A stretch of 64,000 nt of DNA from Micromonospora lutea (GTDB lineage: Bacteria; Actinomycetota; Actinomycetes; Mycobacteriales; Micromonosporaceae), in NCBI RefSeq assembly GCF_016863535.1, contig NZ_BOPB01000013.1, forward strand, positions 1 to 64,000, in the 5' to 3' direction. Below the pieces are notes generated by a model. It was not told the DNA's origin. It worked only from the letters and a program-made list of their open reading frames with translations, and ran no database searches. The translations under genes and the position numbers were made by a program. Position 1 is the first letter of the stretch; every line of letters begins with the position of its first letter. Shown piece by piece: positions 17,663 to 27,091 of this stretch.

Positions 17663-18334
17663 ATGGGGGCGCGGGCTGCGCACATCGCACTTGCCAACGC
17701 GTACGACGGCATCACCACCGTCGTGACGAGCCTGAACGACGCCGACCTGCAGCGGCCGACCAGGTGTCGGGGATGGCTGGTCACGGATCTGCTCTTCCAC
17801 GTCCTCTGCGACGCTCAGCGGGCACTCGTCGCGCTGGCCAGCCCCGCCGAGCCACCGGCCACCGTCGACTCGGTGAGTTACTGGCACTCGTTTCCCGGCG
17901 GTGCCGGAAGCGCTGAGCAGGCATGGTCGGGGCGTCGTCACGCCGCCGCGTTCGACAGCCCGTCCCGAGTGGTCCAGCTCTGGACCGACACCGCTCCGGC
18001 CGCCGTACGCGCCGCCGGCAACGCGGATCCGGCCGGTTTCGTCACCACTCAGGGGCAGGTGCTGCGGGTGGCCGACCTGCTGGACACCCTCACCACCGAA
18101 GCCGTGATCCACCACCTCGACCTGCTGCTGGACCTACCGGACGCGCCCTTGCCTGGCACGGCCGCGACCCGCGTGGCGACGGCCACCGTGGACGCTCTGC
18201 TCGGCGGTGCCGCCAGGTCGTCCGGCTGGAGCGACCACGATTACCTGCTCAAGGCCGCCGGGCGGCTGCCGCTGACCGACCCGGAACGATTCGATCTCGG
18301 TGCACTCGCCGACCGCTTCCCAGTGCTCGGCTGA
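17663..18334 (+). CDS. MDMPI/DinB-like mycothiol-dependent enzyme family protein
   Basis: A 223-residue protein of the maleylpyruvate-isomerase N-terminal (MDMPI) type: early TTVVTSLNDADLQRPTRC, a GWLVTDLLFHVL helix with the first metal-ligand histidine, and later TTEAVIHHLDLLLDLP with the paired histidines expected at a DinB-fold metal site. Related proteins use mycothiol as cofactor in isomerisations or transfers, which fits an actinomycete. The substrate is unknown. It is convergent with dnaB, with a 24-bp gap. Confidence 0.8.
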   Translation: MGARAAHIALANAYDGITTVVTSLNDADLQRPTRCRGWLVTDLLFHVLCDAQRALVALASPAEPPATVDSVSYWHSFPGGAGSAEQAWSGRRHAAAFDSPSRVVQLWTDTAPAAVRAAGNADPAGFVTTQGQVLRVADLLDTLTTEAVIHHLDLLLDLPDAPLPGTAATRVATATVDALLGGAARSSGWSDHDYLLKAAGRLPLTDPERFDLGALADRFPVLG

Positions 18335-18358
18335 GCCCGTCAGGCTCGGTTACGCCGG

Positions 18359-19768
18359 TCAGACGATCGCCATGTCGACGAAGCGTGACAGGTGCAGCTG
18401 GGCGGCGACGGTTACCGTGTCGGTCGGACCATTCCTGTGCTTCGCAACAATGAAATCCGCCTCTCCGGCACGCGGCGACTCCTTGTCGTAGTAGTCGTCA
18501 CGATGCAAAAGTATGACAACGTCCGCATCCTGCTCAATCGACCCAGACTCACGCAAATCAGACAATTGTGGACGCTTGTCGGTGCGCTGCTCGGGGCCAC
18601 GGTTCAGCTGGCTGACCGCGATCACCGGGCACTCGACCTCCTTGGCCAGCAGCTTGAGGCCCCGGGACAGGTCCGCGACCTCCTGCTGCCGGCTCTCGGT
18701 ACGCTTCGGTGAGGTCATCAGCTGGAGATAGTCCACCACGATCAGCTTGAGGTCGTGCCGCTGCTTGAGCCGACGAGCCTTCGCACGGATCTCCATCAGG
18801 TTCATGCTCGGCGTGTCGTCGACGAACAGCGGCGCCTCGCTGATCTCACCCATGCATCGGGCCAGCTTCGTCCAGTCGTCATCGGACAGTTGCCCGCTCC
18901 GCAGCACGTGCAGGGGCACCCGGGCCTCGGCCGAGAGCAGCCGCATGACGATCTCGACCTTACTCATTTCCAGCGAGAAGATCGCCGCCGCTTGATTTGC
19001 CCGGATAGCCGCGTTTCTCGCGAAGTCCATACTGGCAGTAGACTTTCCGAGGCCAGGTCGCCCCGCCACGATGATCAACTGTCCGGCGTGCAGCCCGTTG
19101 AGCAGGCGGTCCAGGTCGGTGAACCCGGTCGGCACTCCGGTCATCACGCCACCCTGCGCACCGACCGCCTCGATCTCGTCGAGCGTCGGTTGCAGCATGT
19201 CGGCCAGGACGGCGAAGTCCTCGCTGACCCGACGCTCGGTCACGTCGTAGACGGCCTGCTGAGCCAGGTCGACGACGTCGTCCACGTCCCGACTGCCGCC
19301 GCTGGCGGTGCCGTAGCCGAGTTGGACGATCCGCGTACCGGCCTCGACCAGGCGGCGGAGCACCGCGCGTTCGCTGACGATGCGGGCGTAGTAGGCGGCG
19401 TTCGCGGCGGTCGGCACACTCGCGATCAGCGTGTGCAGATAGGGAGCGCCACCCACCCGGGCCAGGTCGCCGGAGTCGGCCAGTGCCGCCGCGACGGTGA
19501 TGGCGTCGGCCGGCTCTCCTCTGCCGTAGATCTCCAGAATGGTGTCGAAGATGGTGGCGTGGATCGGCCGGTAGAAGTCGTTGGTCTTGAGGATCTCGAC
19601 AACGTCGGCGATGGCGTCCTTGGAGAGGAGCATGCCGCCCAGCACGCACTGCTCCGCCGCCACGTCCTGCGGCGGAGTCTTGTCGAACTGACCGTCGCGT
19701 GGCACGTCGCCGGACTGCTGCCCGCCGCCCTGGAACGGCTCCGTCCGTCTGTCATCGGTGACCGACAC
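18359..19768 (-). CDS. dnaB: Replicative DNA helicase DnaB
   Basis: Hexameric 5'-3' helicase of the replication fork, about 469 residues. The N-terminal DnaG-interacting domain starts at PPQDVAAEQCVLGGMLL. The RecA-like domain has Walker A GRPGLGKST (about residues 235-243), followed by IFSLEMSK, LIVVDYLQLM and the VIAVSQLNRGPEQR and ADVVILLHRDDYY segments. GTG 19768 is preceded at 4-8 nt by GGAGGGG and is preferred over an in-frame start at 19879. The length is that of an uninterrupted DnaB, so no intein is present. It sits downstream of the rpsF-ssb-rpsR-rplI operon, separated by an opposing gene. Confidence 0.96.
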   Translation of the reverse strand: MSVTDDRRTEPFQGGGQQSGDVPRDGQFDKTPPQDVAAEQCVLGGMLLSKDAIADVVEILKTNDFYRPIHATIFDTILEIYGRGEPADAITVAAALADSGDLARVGGAPYLHTLIASVPTAANAAYYARIVSERAVLRRLVEAGTRIVQLGYGTASGGSRDVDDVVDLAQQAVYDVTERRVSEDFAVLADMLQPTLDEIEAVGAQGGVMTGVPTGFTDLDRLLNGLHAGQLIIVAGRPGLGKSTASMDFARNAAIRANQAAAIFSLEMSKVEIVMRLLSAEARVPLHVLRSGQLSDDDWTKLARCMGEISEAPLFVDDTPSMNLMEIRAKARRLKQRHDLKLIVVDYLQLMTSPKRTESRQQEVADLSRGLKLLAKEVECPVIAVSQLNRGPEQRTDKRPQLSDLRESGSIEQDADVVILLHRDDYYDKESPRAGEADFIVAKHRNGPTDTVTVAAQLHLSRFVDMAIV

Positions 19769-20159
19769 CGGGCCCCCTCCACTGCGTCGGATCGGTTCCA
19801 GGCTTACCGCCCGGGTGCGACAACGTCGACCGGCTACTTCGATCGGGGGCCATCGGGTCAGCAGGTCGGTGGCAACCATACGGACTCCGAGGTCAGCCGC
19901 TCAACCGTGGCGGTGGACGAGCCTCGGGACAACCTGTGGACGCAGGTGGACAACCGTGTGCGCAGCGTGTGCACAGGGTGTGGATAACGGATGGGGAATT
20001 CTTTCCGGTATGGGCTCTGACCTGCGGCAACGTTATCCCCAGCCTGTGGAGGAAATTTCCGGGTAGGGCTTTGTCCTGAACCTCCCGTAAGATCGGTGGC
20101 CTACGGCTACACCTGGACAGCGGATTGCACTTTCGGTTGAGAAGGGTCACGCTCCGGCC
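19769..20159. other. dnaB upstream spacer with DnaA-box-like sites
   Basis: This 391-bp divergent spacer lies between dnaB and the large hypothetical gene. It holds one perfect DnaA box, one single-mismatch box and several TGTGGA/GTGGACA motifs around 19930-20050. It presumably carries both promoters. No gene is seen. Confidence 0.5.
19979..19987 (-). promoter_or_regulatory. DnaA box (perfect TTATCCACA)
   Basis: TGTGGATAA on the plus strand is an exact consensus DnaA box, about 210 nt upstream of the dnaB start. A second site, TTATCCCCA at 20033-20041, has one mismatch. Together they suggest DnaA binding in the dnaB promoter region. Confidence 0.6.
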
Positions 20160-21809
20160 GTGAGTTACCGGGACTGGGCACGCGGGGAGGACGGTCCGCG
20201 CGAGCGGCGACCGACCGCTTCGTGGGCCGAGCCCGTCGAGGATTCACGGGCCGGGCGTTACGACTCGGCGGTCGAGCGTTACCGCACTCCGAGTCGTCGA
20301 CGGGCGATCGAGCGCGGCCAGGACGAGCCCGCCGAGCCCTACCTGCCACGTTGGGCGTTGGAATCGGGTGTCAGCAGCGTCGACGGTGGCGGCCGGCACG
20401 CCGCGCCGGATGAGGACGACGAGGACGACCGGCCGCGTTACGGCGACAGCGGGCGGCGAGCGGCGAGGGCTGGCCGAAGCCGACGATCCGACGACGCGGA
20501 ATGGCGTGACACCTCACCCCGTGCCATCGCCCCGTCACCCGCTGCGGCACCCCAGTCCGACCACACCCGCGAGTGGACCTTCGACCGTCCGCAGGAGGAC
20601 GGGTACGTCGGCAGCCGCCGGGCCGAGGAGGACGATCCGGTCTCCGGTGTGACGCCGCAGAGCAGACCACGCCGGGCGCAGTCTCGGCGACGCCAGGTGA
20701 CCTGGTCCGGTCTGGAGGAGGACGAGCAGCAGTCGCCCGACTCCGAGCCGGCCGCCGACCCGGCCCCTCGACGTCGGCGGCGGGCGGTGGAGCCGGCACC
20801 CGGTCCGGCGGTGGATCCGTGGGAGCGGGCGGCGGAACCGTGGGAGCGGACGACAGAGCCCGAACCGCGACGCCCTGCGGTGGATCCATGGGACGCCTCC
20901 GGTCTGCACGCCTGGCAGCAGCCCGCCGGGCTGGACCGTCGGATCGAGTCCGGCCCGACCGATCCGTGGGACGCCGACAGTACGAGCCAGTGGCTTCAGT
21001 CGTCCGCGACGGACCAGTGGCTGGAGCCGGACAGCACCGGCCAGTGGGACCGTGATCCCGAGGTGGACCGACGGGAGCGGCAGCGGGACCACAACCGGTG
21101 GGACGACTACTCCGAGCCGGACCGTTGGGATCGTACGGAGCCGCCCCGGTCGGGTGGCGCACCCGGTGCGCAGCAGTGGTCGTTGAGCGCTCGACCTGGG
21201 CCGGAGCCACCACAGGAGACCTTCTGGCCGGGTACCCGGTTGGCCGGTGACGATCCTCGTTGGGTGGATGCATCGGCGTCGGCGCCCCGGTCGCCGGTGG
21301 TGGGTTACACGGCACCTCGTCCCCGCCCGGCACCACGGCGTCGTGCCCCGGCGGTCCCGCAGGCCCGGCCGGTCGGTATCGCGGCGGTGCGACGGCGCAT
21401 CGAGTCGGTGGGTAACGCCAGTTGGAACCGTCGGCTGGAAGACGACCTGCTCGACCCCGATCCGGGTGGATCCTGGCTGCCGCTGCTCTACACCGCGGCC
21501 TGCTACGTCCTACCGGCGGTCGTGGTCTTCGTCTGGTTGCTGACCCTGGACGGAACGCCACCGGTGGGCTGCGTGACCGACATCAGTGGCGGTGGCTGCG
21601 AATCGCCGCGGGCCCGTGCGTTCGGTGCGCTGGCGGGCGGCCTGCCACGCTTCGGGCTGGCCCTGGCCAGCAGCCTGGCGATCGCGATGCTCCTGCGCCG
21701 GGTCGGTACGACCTGGCGTCCGACCACGGTGGCGCTCGCCGCCGCTGTGGTGGGTGGCGGTCTCTCGACTGTGATGATCAGTGCGGTGACCGGTCAGCCG
21801 ATCGGCTGA
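20160..21809 (+). CDS. Large hypothetical protein: disordered Trp/Arg/Glu-rich N-terminus plus C-terminal membrane domain
   Basis: A 549-residue protein I cannot assign to a family. Residues 1-420 are highly charged and Pro/Trp/Arg/Asp-rich, with loosely repeated units such as VDPWERAAEPWERTTEP, DPWDASG and TDQWLEPDSTGQWD. The last 115 residues contain three hydrophobic helices (LLYTAACYVLPAVVVFVWLL; FGLALASSLAIAMLLR; TVALAAAVVGGGLSTVMISA) with two cysteines in the loop between the first and second. This suggests a membrane anchor with a long cytosolic tail. The start is GTG 20160. Its position between the ribosomal/ssb operon and dnaB, on the opposite strand, is notable. Confidence 0.75.
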   Translation: MSYRDWARGEDGPRERRPTASWAEPVEDSRAGRYDSAVERYRTPSRRRAIERGQDEPAEPYLPRWALESGVSSVDGGGRHAAPDEDDEDDRPRYGDSGRRAARAGRSRRSDDAEWRDTSPRAIAPSPAAAPQSDHTREWTFDRPQEDGYVGSRRAEEDDPVSGVTPQSRPRRAQSRRRQVTWSGLEEDEQQSPDSEPAADPAPRRRRRAVEPAPGPAVDPWERAAEPWERTTEPEPRRPAVDPWDASGLHAWQQPAGLDRRIESGPTDPWDADSTSQWLQSSATDQWLEPDSTGQWDRDPEVDRRERQRDHNRWDDYSEPDRWDRTEPPRSGGAPGAQQWSLSARPGPEPPQETFWPGTRLAGDDPRWVDASASAPRSPVVGYTAPRPRPAPRRRAPAVPQARPVGIAAVRRRIESVGNASWNRRLEDDLLDPDPGGSWLPLLYTAACYVLPAVVVFVWLLTLDGTPPVGCVTDISGGGCESPRARAFGALAGGLPRFGLALASSLAIAMLLRRVGTTWRPTTVALAAAVVGGGLSTVMISAVTGQPIG

Positions 21810-21829
21810 CCGGGAACCCGTACAACGGC

Positions 21830-21871
21830 ACGACACAGGCCCGCACCGTGACCGGTGCGAGCCTGTGTCGT
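21830..21871. terminator. Bidirectional hairpin terminator
   Basis: An ACGACACAGGC arm and a CGCACC arm pair with GGTGCG and GCCTGTGTCGT around a short loop (one mismatch). The hairpin lies between the convergent hypothetical gene and rplI. Confidence 0.7.
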
Positions 21872-21885
21872 TCGTCGGTTGGGAC

Positions 21886-22332
21886 TCAGCCCTGCACGAC
21901 GTTGAGGTTGAACGAGGCGGTCACCTCGGGGTGCAGCTTGATCCGCACGGGGTGCGATCCGATCGACTTGATGTGGCCGCGGACCTCAAGCCGCCGCCGG
22001 TCGAGAACCGGACCGCCGGCCGCCTTGACGGCGTCGACGATCTCGGCCGGGGTGACCGAGCCGAAGAGCCGGCCGCCGTCACCGGCACGGGCCTTCAGGT
22101 TGACCTTGAGGGCCTCGAGCTGGGCCTTCACCTCGTTGGCGTGATCCAGGTCCCGGATCTCGCGGGCCGAGCGGGCCCGCTTGATGAGGGTGACCTGCTT
22201 CTCCGCGCCCTTGGTCCAGGCGATCGCGAAGCCCTGCGGGAGCAGGTAGTTACGGCCGTAGCCGTCCTTGACCTCCACGATGTCGCCCGGGGCACCGAGC
22301 CCGGACACCTCCTGAGTCAGGATGATCTTCAT
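21886..22332 (-). CDS. rplI: 50S ribosomal protein L9
   Basis: A 148-residue L9. The N-terminal rRNA-binding domain starts [13 protein letters not shown] and contains [18 protein letters not shown], followed by a long helix and a C-terminal domain ending [15 protein letters not shown] 22332 was chosen from homology and the GAAAGG sequence upstream. It is the last gene of the rpsF-ssb-rpsR-rplI operon, 13 bp after rpsR. Confidence 0.97.
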   Translation of the reverse strand: MKIILTQEVSGLGAPGDIVEVKDGYGRNYLLPQGFAIAWTKGAEKQVTLIKRARSAREIRDLDHANEVKAQLEALKVNLKARAGDGGRLFGSVTPAEIVDAVKAAGGPVLDRRRLEVRGHIKSIGSHPVRIKLHPEVTASFNLNVVQG

Positions 22333-22345
22333 ATCGGTGCCTTTC

Positions 22346-22585
22346 TCAGCGGGCCGTCGCGGTGTACGGCAGGAGCGCCATCTCACGGGCGTTCTTGACC
22401 GCACGAGCGATCTGCCGCTGCTGCTGCGAGGTCACGCCGGTCACCCGCCGAGCGCGGATCTTGCCGCGGTCGGAGATGAACTTGCGCAGCAGCGCGGTGT
22501 CCTTGTAATCGATGTAGGTGATCCCGTCCTTGTCGAGCGGGTTCACCTTCTTCTTCGGCTTGCGCAGTGCCGCAGCCTTCGCCAT
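22346..22585 (-). CDS. rpsR: 30S ribosomal protein S18
   Basis: A 79-residue S18 that pairs with S6 on the small-subunit platform. Typical segments are [20 protein letters not shown] and [19 protein letters not shown]. It contains no cysteines, so it is of the zinc-independent form. ATG 22585 is preceded by AGGAGC and lies 41 bp after ssb in the operon. Confidence 0.97.
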   Translation of the reverse strand: MAKAAALRKPKKKVNPLDKDGITYIDYKDTALLRKFISDRGKIRARRVTGVTSQQQRQIARAVKNAREMALLPYTATAR

Positions 22586-22626
22586 TGCTCTTGCTCCTGG
22601 TTTACGATCACGGGCGCTCGGCGCCA

Positions 22627-23136
22627 TTAGAACGGAGGCTCCTCGTCGAAGTTGCCGCCACCCGAACGAGAGGGGGCTGGCGCGGCTGAGGCCCAGGGGT
22701 CGTCGAAGTTGCCTCCGCCGCCCTGGCCGCCACCGCCACCACTACCGAAGCCGCCGCCACCGCCGCCGGACCGGGACATCTTCTGCACCTTCGCCGTGGC
22801 GTAGCGCAGTGACGGGCCGATCTCGTCGACCTCCAGCTCGATGACGGTGCGCTTCTCACCCTCGCGGGTCTCGTAGGACCGCTGACGCAGCCGACCCGAG
22901 ACGATCACGCGAGCACCGCGCTGAAGCGACTCCGCCACGTGCTCCGCAGCCTGCCGCCAGACGGTGCACGAAAGGAACAGCGGCTCGCCGTCCTTCCACT
23001 CGCCGGATGCCTTGTCCATGAACCGGGGCGTCGAGGCGACCCGGAACTTGGCGACCGCGGCACCGGAGGGGGTGAACCGCAACTCGGGGTCATCGGTCAG
23101 GTTGCCGATGACCGTGATGGTGGTGTCTCCTGCCAT
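22627..23136 (-). CDS. ssb: Single-stranded DNA-binding protein
   Basis: A 169-residue SSB. The OB fold covers about residues 1-110 ([49 protein letters not shown]). A Gly-rich linker follows, ending in the acidic tip DEEPPF that recruits partner proteins. ATG 23136 has GAGGAG upstream. It belongs to the rpsF operon, the usual site for the essential ssb in actinobacteria. Confidence 0.97.
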   Translation of the reverse strand: MAGDTTITVIGNLTDDPELRFTPSGAAVAKFRVASTPRFMDKASGEWKDGEPLFLSCTVWRQAAEHVAESLQRGARVIVSGRLRQRSYETREGEKRTVIELEVDEIGPSLRYATAKVQKMSRSGGGGGGFGSGGGGGQGGGGNFDDPWASAAPAPSRSGGGNFDEEPPF

Positions 23137-23234
23137 GACCAACTCCTCGCGCGCTCATCCGTTCCGCCATACAGGTTCGCAGAACCCTCTGACAGTGACA
23201 GTGAGGCTGATCCGGGTGGGGCCGGGTGGGTTTG

Positions 23235-23525
23235 CTAGCGCATCTCCGGCCGGATGACCTTCGTACGCAGCACGGACTCGTTGAGCCGCAGCTGGCGGTC
23301 CAGCTCGGCCACCGCCTCCGGCGTCGCCTGGAGGTCGATGACGGCGTAGATGCCCTCGGCCTTCTTGTTGATCTCGTAGGCGAGGCGCCGGCGGCCCCAC
23401 ACATCGGTCTTCTCCACCGAGCCACCCGCAGTCCTGATCACATTCAGGTACGTGTCGAGCGACGGGGCGACGGTGCGCTCCTCGAGGCTGGGGTCGAGGA
23501 TCACCATGATCTCGTAATGACGCAA
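23235..23525 (-). CDS. rpsF: 30S ribosomal protein S6
   Basis: A 96-residue S6, first gene of the operon. It starts [15 protein letters not shown] and contains [22 protein letters not shown]. The start codon is TTG at 23525, fixed by homology and by a near-perfect AGGAGGTG 8 nt upstream. A TTG start with a maximal Shine-Dalgarno sequence may tune S6 synthesis. Confidence 0.97.
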   Translation of the reverse strand: MRHYEIMVILDPSLEERTVAPSLDTYLNVIRTAGGSVEKTDVWGRRRLAYEINKKAEGIYAVIDLQATPEAVAELDRQLRLNESVLRTKVIRPEMR

Positions 23526-23533
23526 GACGTGCT

Positions 23534-23541
23534 CACCTCCT
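23534..23541 (-). promoter_or_regulatory. Strong RBS of rpsF supporting a TTG start
   Basis: AGGAGGTG on the minus strand with an 8-nt spacer to TTG 23525; it decides the rpsF start. Confidence 0.85.
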
Positions 23542-24032
23542 GTGGGCTAAGCGGCCACGGTCCTTCCGTGGCAGGAGGTCGTGCGTCGTGGCCGTTCCGG
23601 TACCGGGGGAACCCGGCCGGGGACGGACAACCGGACCAGGATACCCGGCCCGGACGATCACCATCACCGAGGTGACGAGCACAGCGAACCGGGGGTCCGA
23701 CCGACGTCGCTGTCGGTCGCACCCCCGGTCACGGGGCCGCGGGGCGTCTGGTCCGCATTCCTTGGGTGGGACCTGGGGAGGAACGACCACACCGATGAGG
23801 TTGGACCGGAGACGCCCCGCGGAGCTTTATCACGTTGTTACCTGACGTTATCGTGGAAGTTGGCGCTTACGGGGGCAAATCCTGGAATTACCGACAAATT
23901 CCTTGCCTGACTCCGGCCGAGTCACCTTGACCGGAGGATCCATTGACCTCAACGACTCCCGTCGGTGCCGGTGACGCGGCCGGAGAGCGGGCGTCGCCCC
24001 GACGGTCGGGGGCGGGACGTAGGCTCGCCTGC
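23542..24032. other. Divergent promoter region of rpsF operon and endonuclease IV gene
   Basis: A spacer of about 490 bp expected to hold the ribosomal operon promoter(s). An AT-richer patch lies at about 23825-23905, around CTTTATCACGTTGTTACC. A TTG at 23943 with GGAGG 5 nt upstream is an alternative start for the rightward gene. No other gene is seen. Confidence 0.5.
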
Positions 24033-24824
24033 ATGCGTATCGGAGCCCACGTCGATCCGACCGACCCGCTGGCGGAGGCGACCGCCCGAGCGGCAGACGC
24101 CGTGCAGTTCTTTCTCTCCGACCCCCAAGGATGGAAGGCGCCGCAGCCCCGTGCCGACGCCGAGGCGTTGAGTAGCGCCGATGTCGACATCTACGTGCAC
24201 GCGCCGTACGTCATCAACGTCGCGACAGGCAACAACCGCATCCGGATTCCCAGCCGCAAGCTGCTGCTGGCGCACGCGAAAGCGGCCACGGCCATCGGCG
24301 CTAAGGGCCTGGTGGTACACGGCGGGCACGTCAACGCCGGTGACGACCTGGCAGCCGGGTTCGACAACTGGCGCAAGGCACTGTCGTACGCGGCCGAGTC
24401 AGGCGGCTTCGGCCTTCCGGTGCTGATCGAGAACACCGCCGGTGGCGAGAACGCCTGCGCCCGACGGCTGGATGCGCTCGCCCGACTCTGGGACGCCGTC
24501 GGTGGCCAGGAGGTCGGTTTCTGCCTGGACACCTGTCACGCTCATGCTGGCGGAGAGGAACTGCTCGGCCTGGTCGATCGGGTGAAGGCGATCACCGGGC
24601 GGATCGACCTGGTGCACGCCAACAACTCCAAGGACGGCTTCGGGTCCGGTCGGGACCGGCACGACAACCTGTCGGGCGGGACCATCGATCCTGACCTCGT
24701 GGTCGCGGTGATCCGCGCGGCGGGCGCACCGGTCATCGTCGAGACGCCCGGTGGCGTCGAGGGACAGGGCAACGACATCGCCTTCCTGCGCGGGCAACTC
24801 GACGGGGAGACCGGGGCACGATGA
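24033..24824 (+). CDS. nfo: Deoxyribonuclease IV (AP endonuclease, Nfo family)
   Basis: A TIM-barrel AP endonuclease that cleaves DNA 5' to abasic sites. All nine metal ligands expected of the family are visible in order: His in YVHAPYVIN, His in VVHGGHV, Glu in VLIENTAGG, Asp and His in [11 protein letters not shown], His in LVHANNSKD, Asp and His in GRDRHDN, Glu in VIVETPGG. Length is 263 residues from ATG 24033. An upstream TTG 23943 has a better Shine-Dalgarno sequence and would add 30 residues. The ATGA overlap with the next gene indicates co-transcription. Confidence 0.92.
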   Translation: MRIGAHVDPTDPLAEATARAADAVQFFLSDPQGWKAPQPRADAEALSSADVDIYVHAPYVINVATGNNRIRIPSRKLLLAHAKAATAIGAKGLVVHGGHVNAGDDLAAGFDNWRKALSYAAESGGFGLPVLIENTAGGENACARRLDALARLWDAVGGQEVGFCLDTCHAHAGGEELLGLVDRVKAITGRIDLVHANNSKDGFGSGRDRHDNLSGGTIDPDLVVAVIRAAGAPVIVETPGGVEGQGNDIAFLRGQLDGETGAR

Positions 24825-26929
24825 CCACGGACCAGTCCGCCGCCGGTGGTTCCAGGCCGACCTCGCGCGACGGTCGGCCGAACGACGATGCCCCCGGCGG
24901 CCGGGCGGCCACGGCCGACGCCGCGAACAAGGACGCCCCGGGGGATGACAAGGCCGCGAGCAAGGACGCCCCGGGGGATGACAAGGCCGCGGACAAGGAC
25001 AAGGCCGGCGACGCAGCCAAGCCCTCGGACACCGACAAGGCCGCTGGTGACGAGACCTCCGGTAAGGACGACAAGGCGACCGGTAAGGCTGGCGGCGACA
25101 CGACCGGCAAGGACAACAACGGCAAACCGGCCGGCACCCCGGCGGAGGAAGGCAAGCCGGATCGTTGGTCCGCCTTCGGGCCCGCACCCGAGCCGGTCCC
25201 CACCTGGTACGGGCGGCTGGGCCGGTGGTTCGGCCGGTTACTGATCCACGAGTGGACGCTGGCCGCCGTCGGGTCACTGGCGTTGGCCGTGCTGCTGACC
25301 TGGCCGACGTTGCGCTACCCGGCACACACGCTGCCGCAGGACTACTGGGACCCTAGCCTCCAGGCGTGGCAGATGGCCTGGTCCGGGCACATCCTGCTGA
25401 CGGACCCGGCCCAGCTGTGGCACTCCAACGCGTTCTTCCCCGAACGGTGGAGCTTCGCCTTCTCCGACACCCTGCTCGGGTACGCGCCGGCCGGCATGAT
25501 CGGCAACGGCCCCGAGGCCGCCCTCGTGCGCTACAACATCATGTTCGTGCTGGCGCACGCCCTCGCCACCTTCGGCGCGTACGTGCTGGCCCGGCAGCTC
25601 GGCGCGAGCCGGATCGGTTCCGCGGTGGCCGGTGTCGCCTACACCTACGCGCCGTGGCTGCTCTCCCAGGCCGGTCATTTGCACGTGGTCTCCAACGGCG
25701 GCATTCCGCTGGCGCTGGCCATGCTGGCGCGGGGGCACGGCTGGTCGCTCCGGCACGGCTACCGACCCGAGCGTCGGCACGAGGGCTGGGTGTACGCCGG
25801 TTGGCTGGTGGCCGCCTGGCAGTTGAGCCTCGGCTTCGGCATCGGCCTGCCGTTCGCGTACGTGCTCGCCGTCACCGTGCTGGTCGCGGCCGCCATCTGG
25901 TACGCGAAACGGATCTTCTGGCGGCTCAAGCGCCCCTTCGGCCAGCGGTTGTTCGTCGCGGACCTGATCGGCGGGCTGATCTTCGCCGGAGTGGGTGTCC
26001 TGATGGCCATCCCGTACTTCACCGTCACGCAACTGCACCCGAACGCGGAACGGACGATCGACGACATCGCCGTTTTCTCGCCACCCGCGACCGGTTTCCT
26101 CACCGCTCCGGCCGAGTCCCGCCTCTGGGGCGAGCTGCACGAAGGTGCTCGATCGCTCCTGCCGTGGCATCCGGAGATGACGTTGCTGCCCGGCTTCGTG
26201 CTGTACGCGCTGGCCGTCGGCGGGTTGTTCTTCTCCATCTGGAGGGTCCGCCAACGGCTCCTGCTGCTCGCCGGAGTGCTGGTCGCGATGGCCCTGTCGA
26301 TGGGCACCGAACTGTTCGACGGCCGCTTCACCTACGTACCCCTCTTCGACCACCTGCCCGGATGGAACGGCATCCGGACGCCCGGCCGGTTGATGTTGTG
26401 GGCCACGTTGCTGCTCGGGCTGCTGGCGGCGGGGGCGGTCAGCGCGTTCGCCGAGCGGGTCCGGGAGATCTCCGCCGAGCGGATTCCCTCCTGGCCGAGC
26501 CCGTGGCTGCGCCTGGCGACCCTGATACCGCTGGCGCTGGTCATCGCCGAGGGCACCAACACCACACCGCACCCGGTGGTGCCGAGGCAGCCGGCGGCGA
26601 TGCGTTCGGTCGACGGCCCGCTGCTCGTCCTGCCCAGCGGTCAGAACCATGACCAGCCGGTGATGCTCTGGTCGACCACCCGGTTCCAGGACATCGTCAA
26701 CGGCGGCAGCGGTTTCACCCCGCGTCAGCTGCGAGACGTACGCCGCGTCGCCATGACGTTCCCCGATCAGACCAGCGTCGACTACCTGCGCACGCTCGGC
26801 GTGCAGAACGTCCTGGTGCTGCGCAACAAGATCGACGGCACCCCGTGGGAGGTCAGCGTCGACGCACCTGTCGACGGGCTGGGCATCACCCGTGAGGAGA
26901 TCGACTCGGTCGTGGTGTTTCGTCTCTGA
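24821..26929 (+). CDS. Polytopic GT-C-like membrane protein with Lys/Asp-rich N-terminal tail
   Basis: A 702-residue protein. Residues 1-125 are hydrophilic and low-complexity (Lys, Asp, Ala, Gly), including an 11-residue tandem repeat. From about residue 145 there are ten or more membrane helices. The first outer loop has an acidic [16 protein letters not shown] motif of the kind used by GT-C glycosyltransferases. A C-terminal soluble part holds [19 protein letters not shown] and ends after [12 protein letters not shown]. It is probably a membrane glycosyltransferase of the GT39/YfhO-like group acting on an envelope polymer; the substrate is unknown. It overlaps nfo by 4 bp and ends at a strong bidirectional terminator. 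Confidence 0.75.
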   Translation: MTTDQSAAGGSRPTSRDGRPNDDAPGGRAATADAANKDAPGDDKAASKDAPGDDKAADKDKAGDAAKPSDTDKAAGDETSGKDDKATGKAGGDTTGKDNNGKPAGTPAEEGKPDRWSAFGPAPEPVPTWYGRLGRWFGRLLIHEWTLAAVGSLALAVLLTWPTLRYPAHTLPQDYWDPSLQAWQMAWSGHILLTDPAQLWHSNAFFPERWSFAFSDTLLGYAPAGMIGNGPEAALVRYNIMFVLAHALATFGAYVLARQLGASRIGSAVAGVAYTYAPWLLSQAGHLHVVSNGGIPLALAMLARGHGWSLRHGYRPERRHEGWVYAGWLVAAWQLSLGFGIGLPFAYVLAVTVLVAAAIWYAKRIFWRLKRPFGQRLFVADLIGGLIFAGVGVLMAIPYFTVTQLHPNAERTIDDIAVFSPPATGFLTAPAESRLWGELHEGARSLLPWHPEMTLLPGFVLYALAVGGLFFSIWRVRQRLLLLAGVLVAMALSMGTELFDGRFTYVPLFDHLPGWNGIRTPGRLMLWATLLLGLLAAGAVSAFAERVREISAERIPSWPSPWLRLATLIPLALVIAEGTNTTPHPVVPRQPAAMRSVDGPLLVLPSGQNHDQPVMLWSTTRFQDIVNGGSGFTPRQLRDVRRVAMTFPDQTSVDYLRTLGVQNVLVLRNKIDGTPWEVSVDAPVDGLGITREEIDSVVVFRL
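24928..24991 (+). repeat. 33-bp tandem repeat in coding sequence
   Basis: Two nearly identical 31-bp blocks with a 33-bp period (24928-24958 and 24961-24991) encode [10 protein letters not shown] twice in the N-terminal tail of the membrane protein. Confidence 0.85.
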
Positions 26930-26950
26930 GGCGTTCGGTGGCTGGGGTTG

Positions 26951-27026
26951 GGGTTTGCGGGGGAGCACACCCGGCTCCGGGCGGTCAGGCTTGATCCCTG
27001 CGCCGGGCGTGCTCCCCCGCAAACCC
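26951..27026. terminator. Long bidirectional hairpin terminator
   Basis: Perfect 18-bp arms (GGGTTTGCGGGGGAGCAC at 26951-26968 and its complement at 27009-27026) extend inward by six more pairs after one mismatch. It lies between two convergent membrane-protein genes. Confidence 0.8.
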
Positions 27027-27091
27027 AGCGCCACCGGGCTCGTCTTGGACTTGCGCGTCTGTAGGTCTGCTGCTTCGGCAGCGCCAATCGG

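Noticed and set aside
18359..19768. Intein in DnaB
   Set aside because: The protein has normal length and uninterrupted P-loop and LQLM regions.
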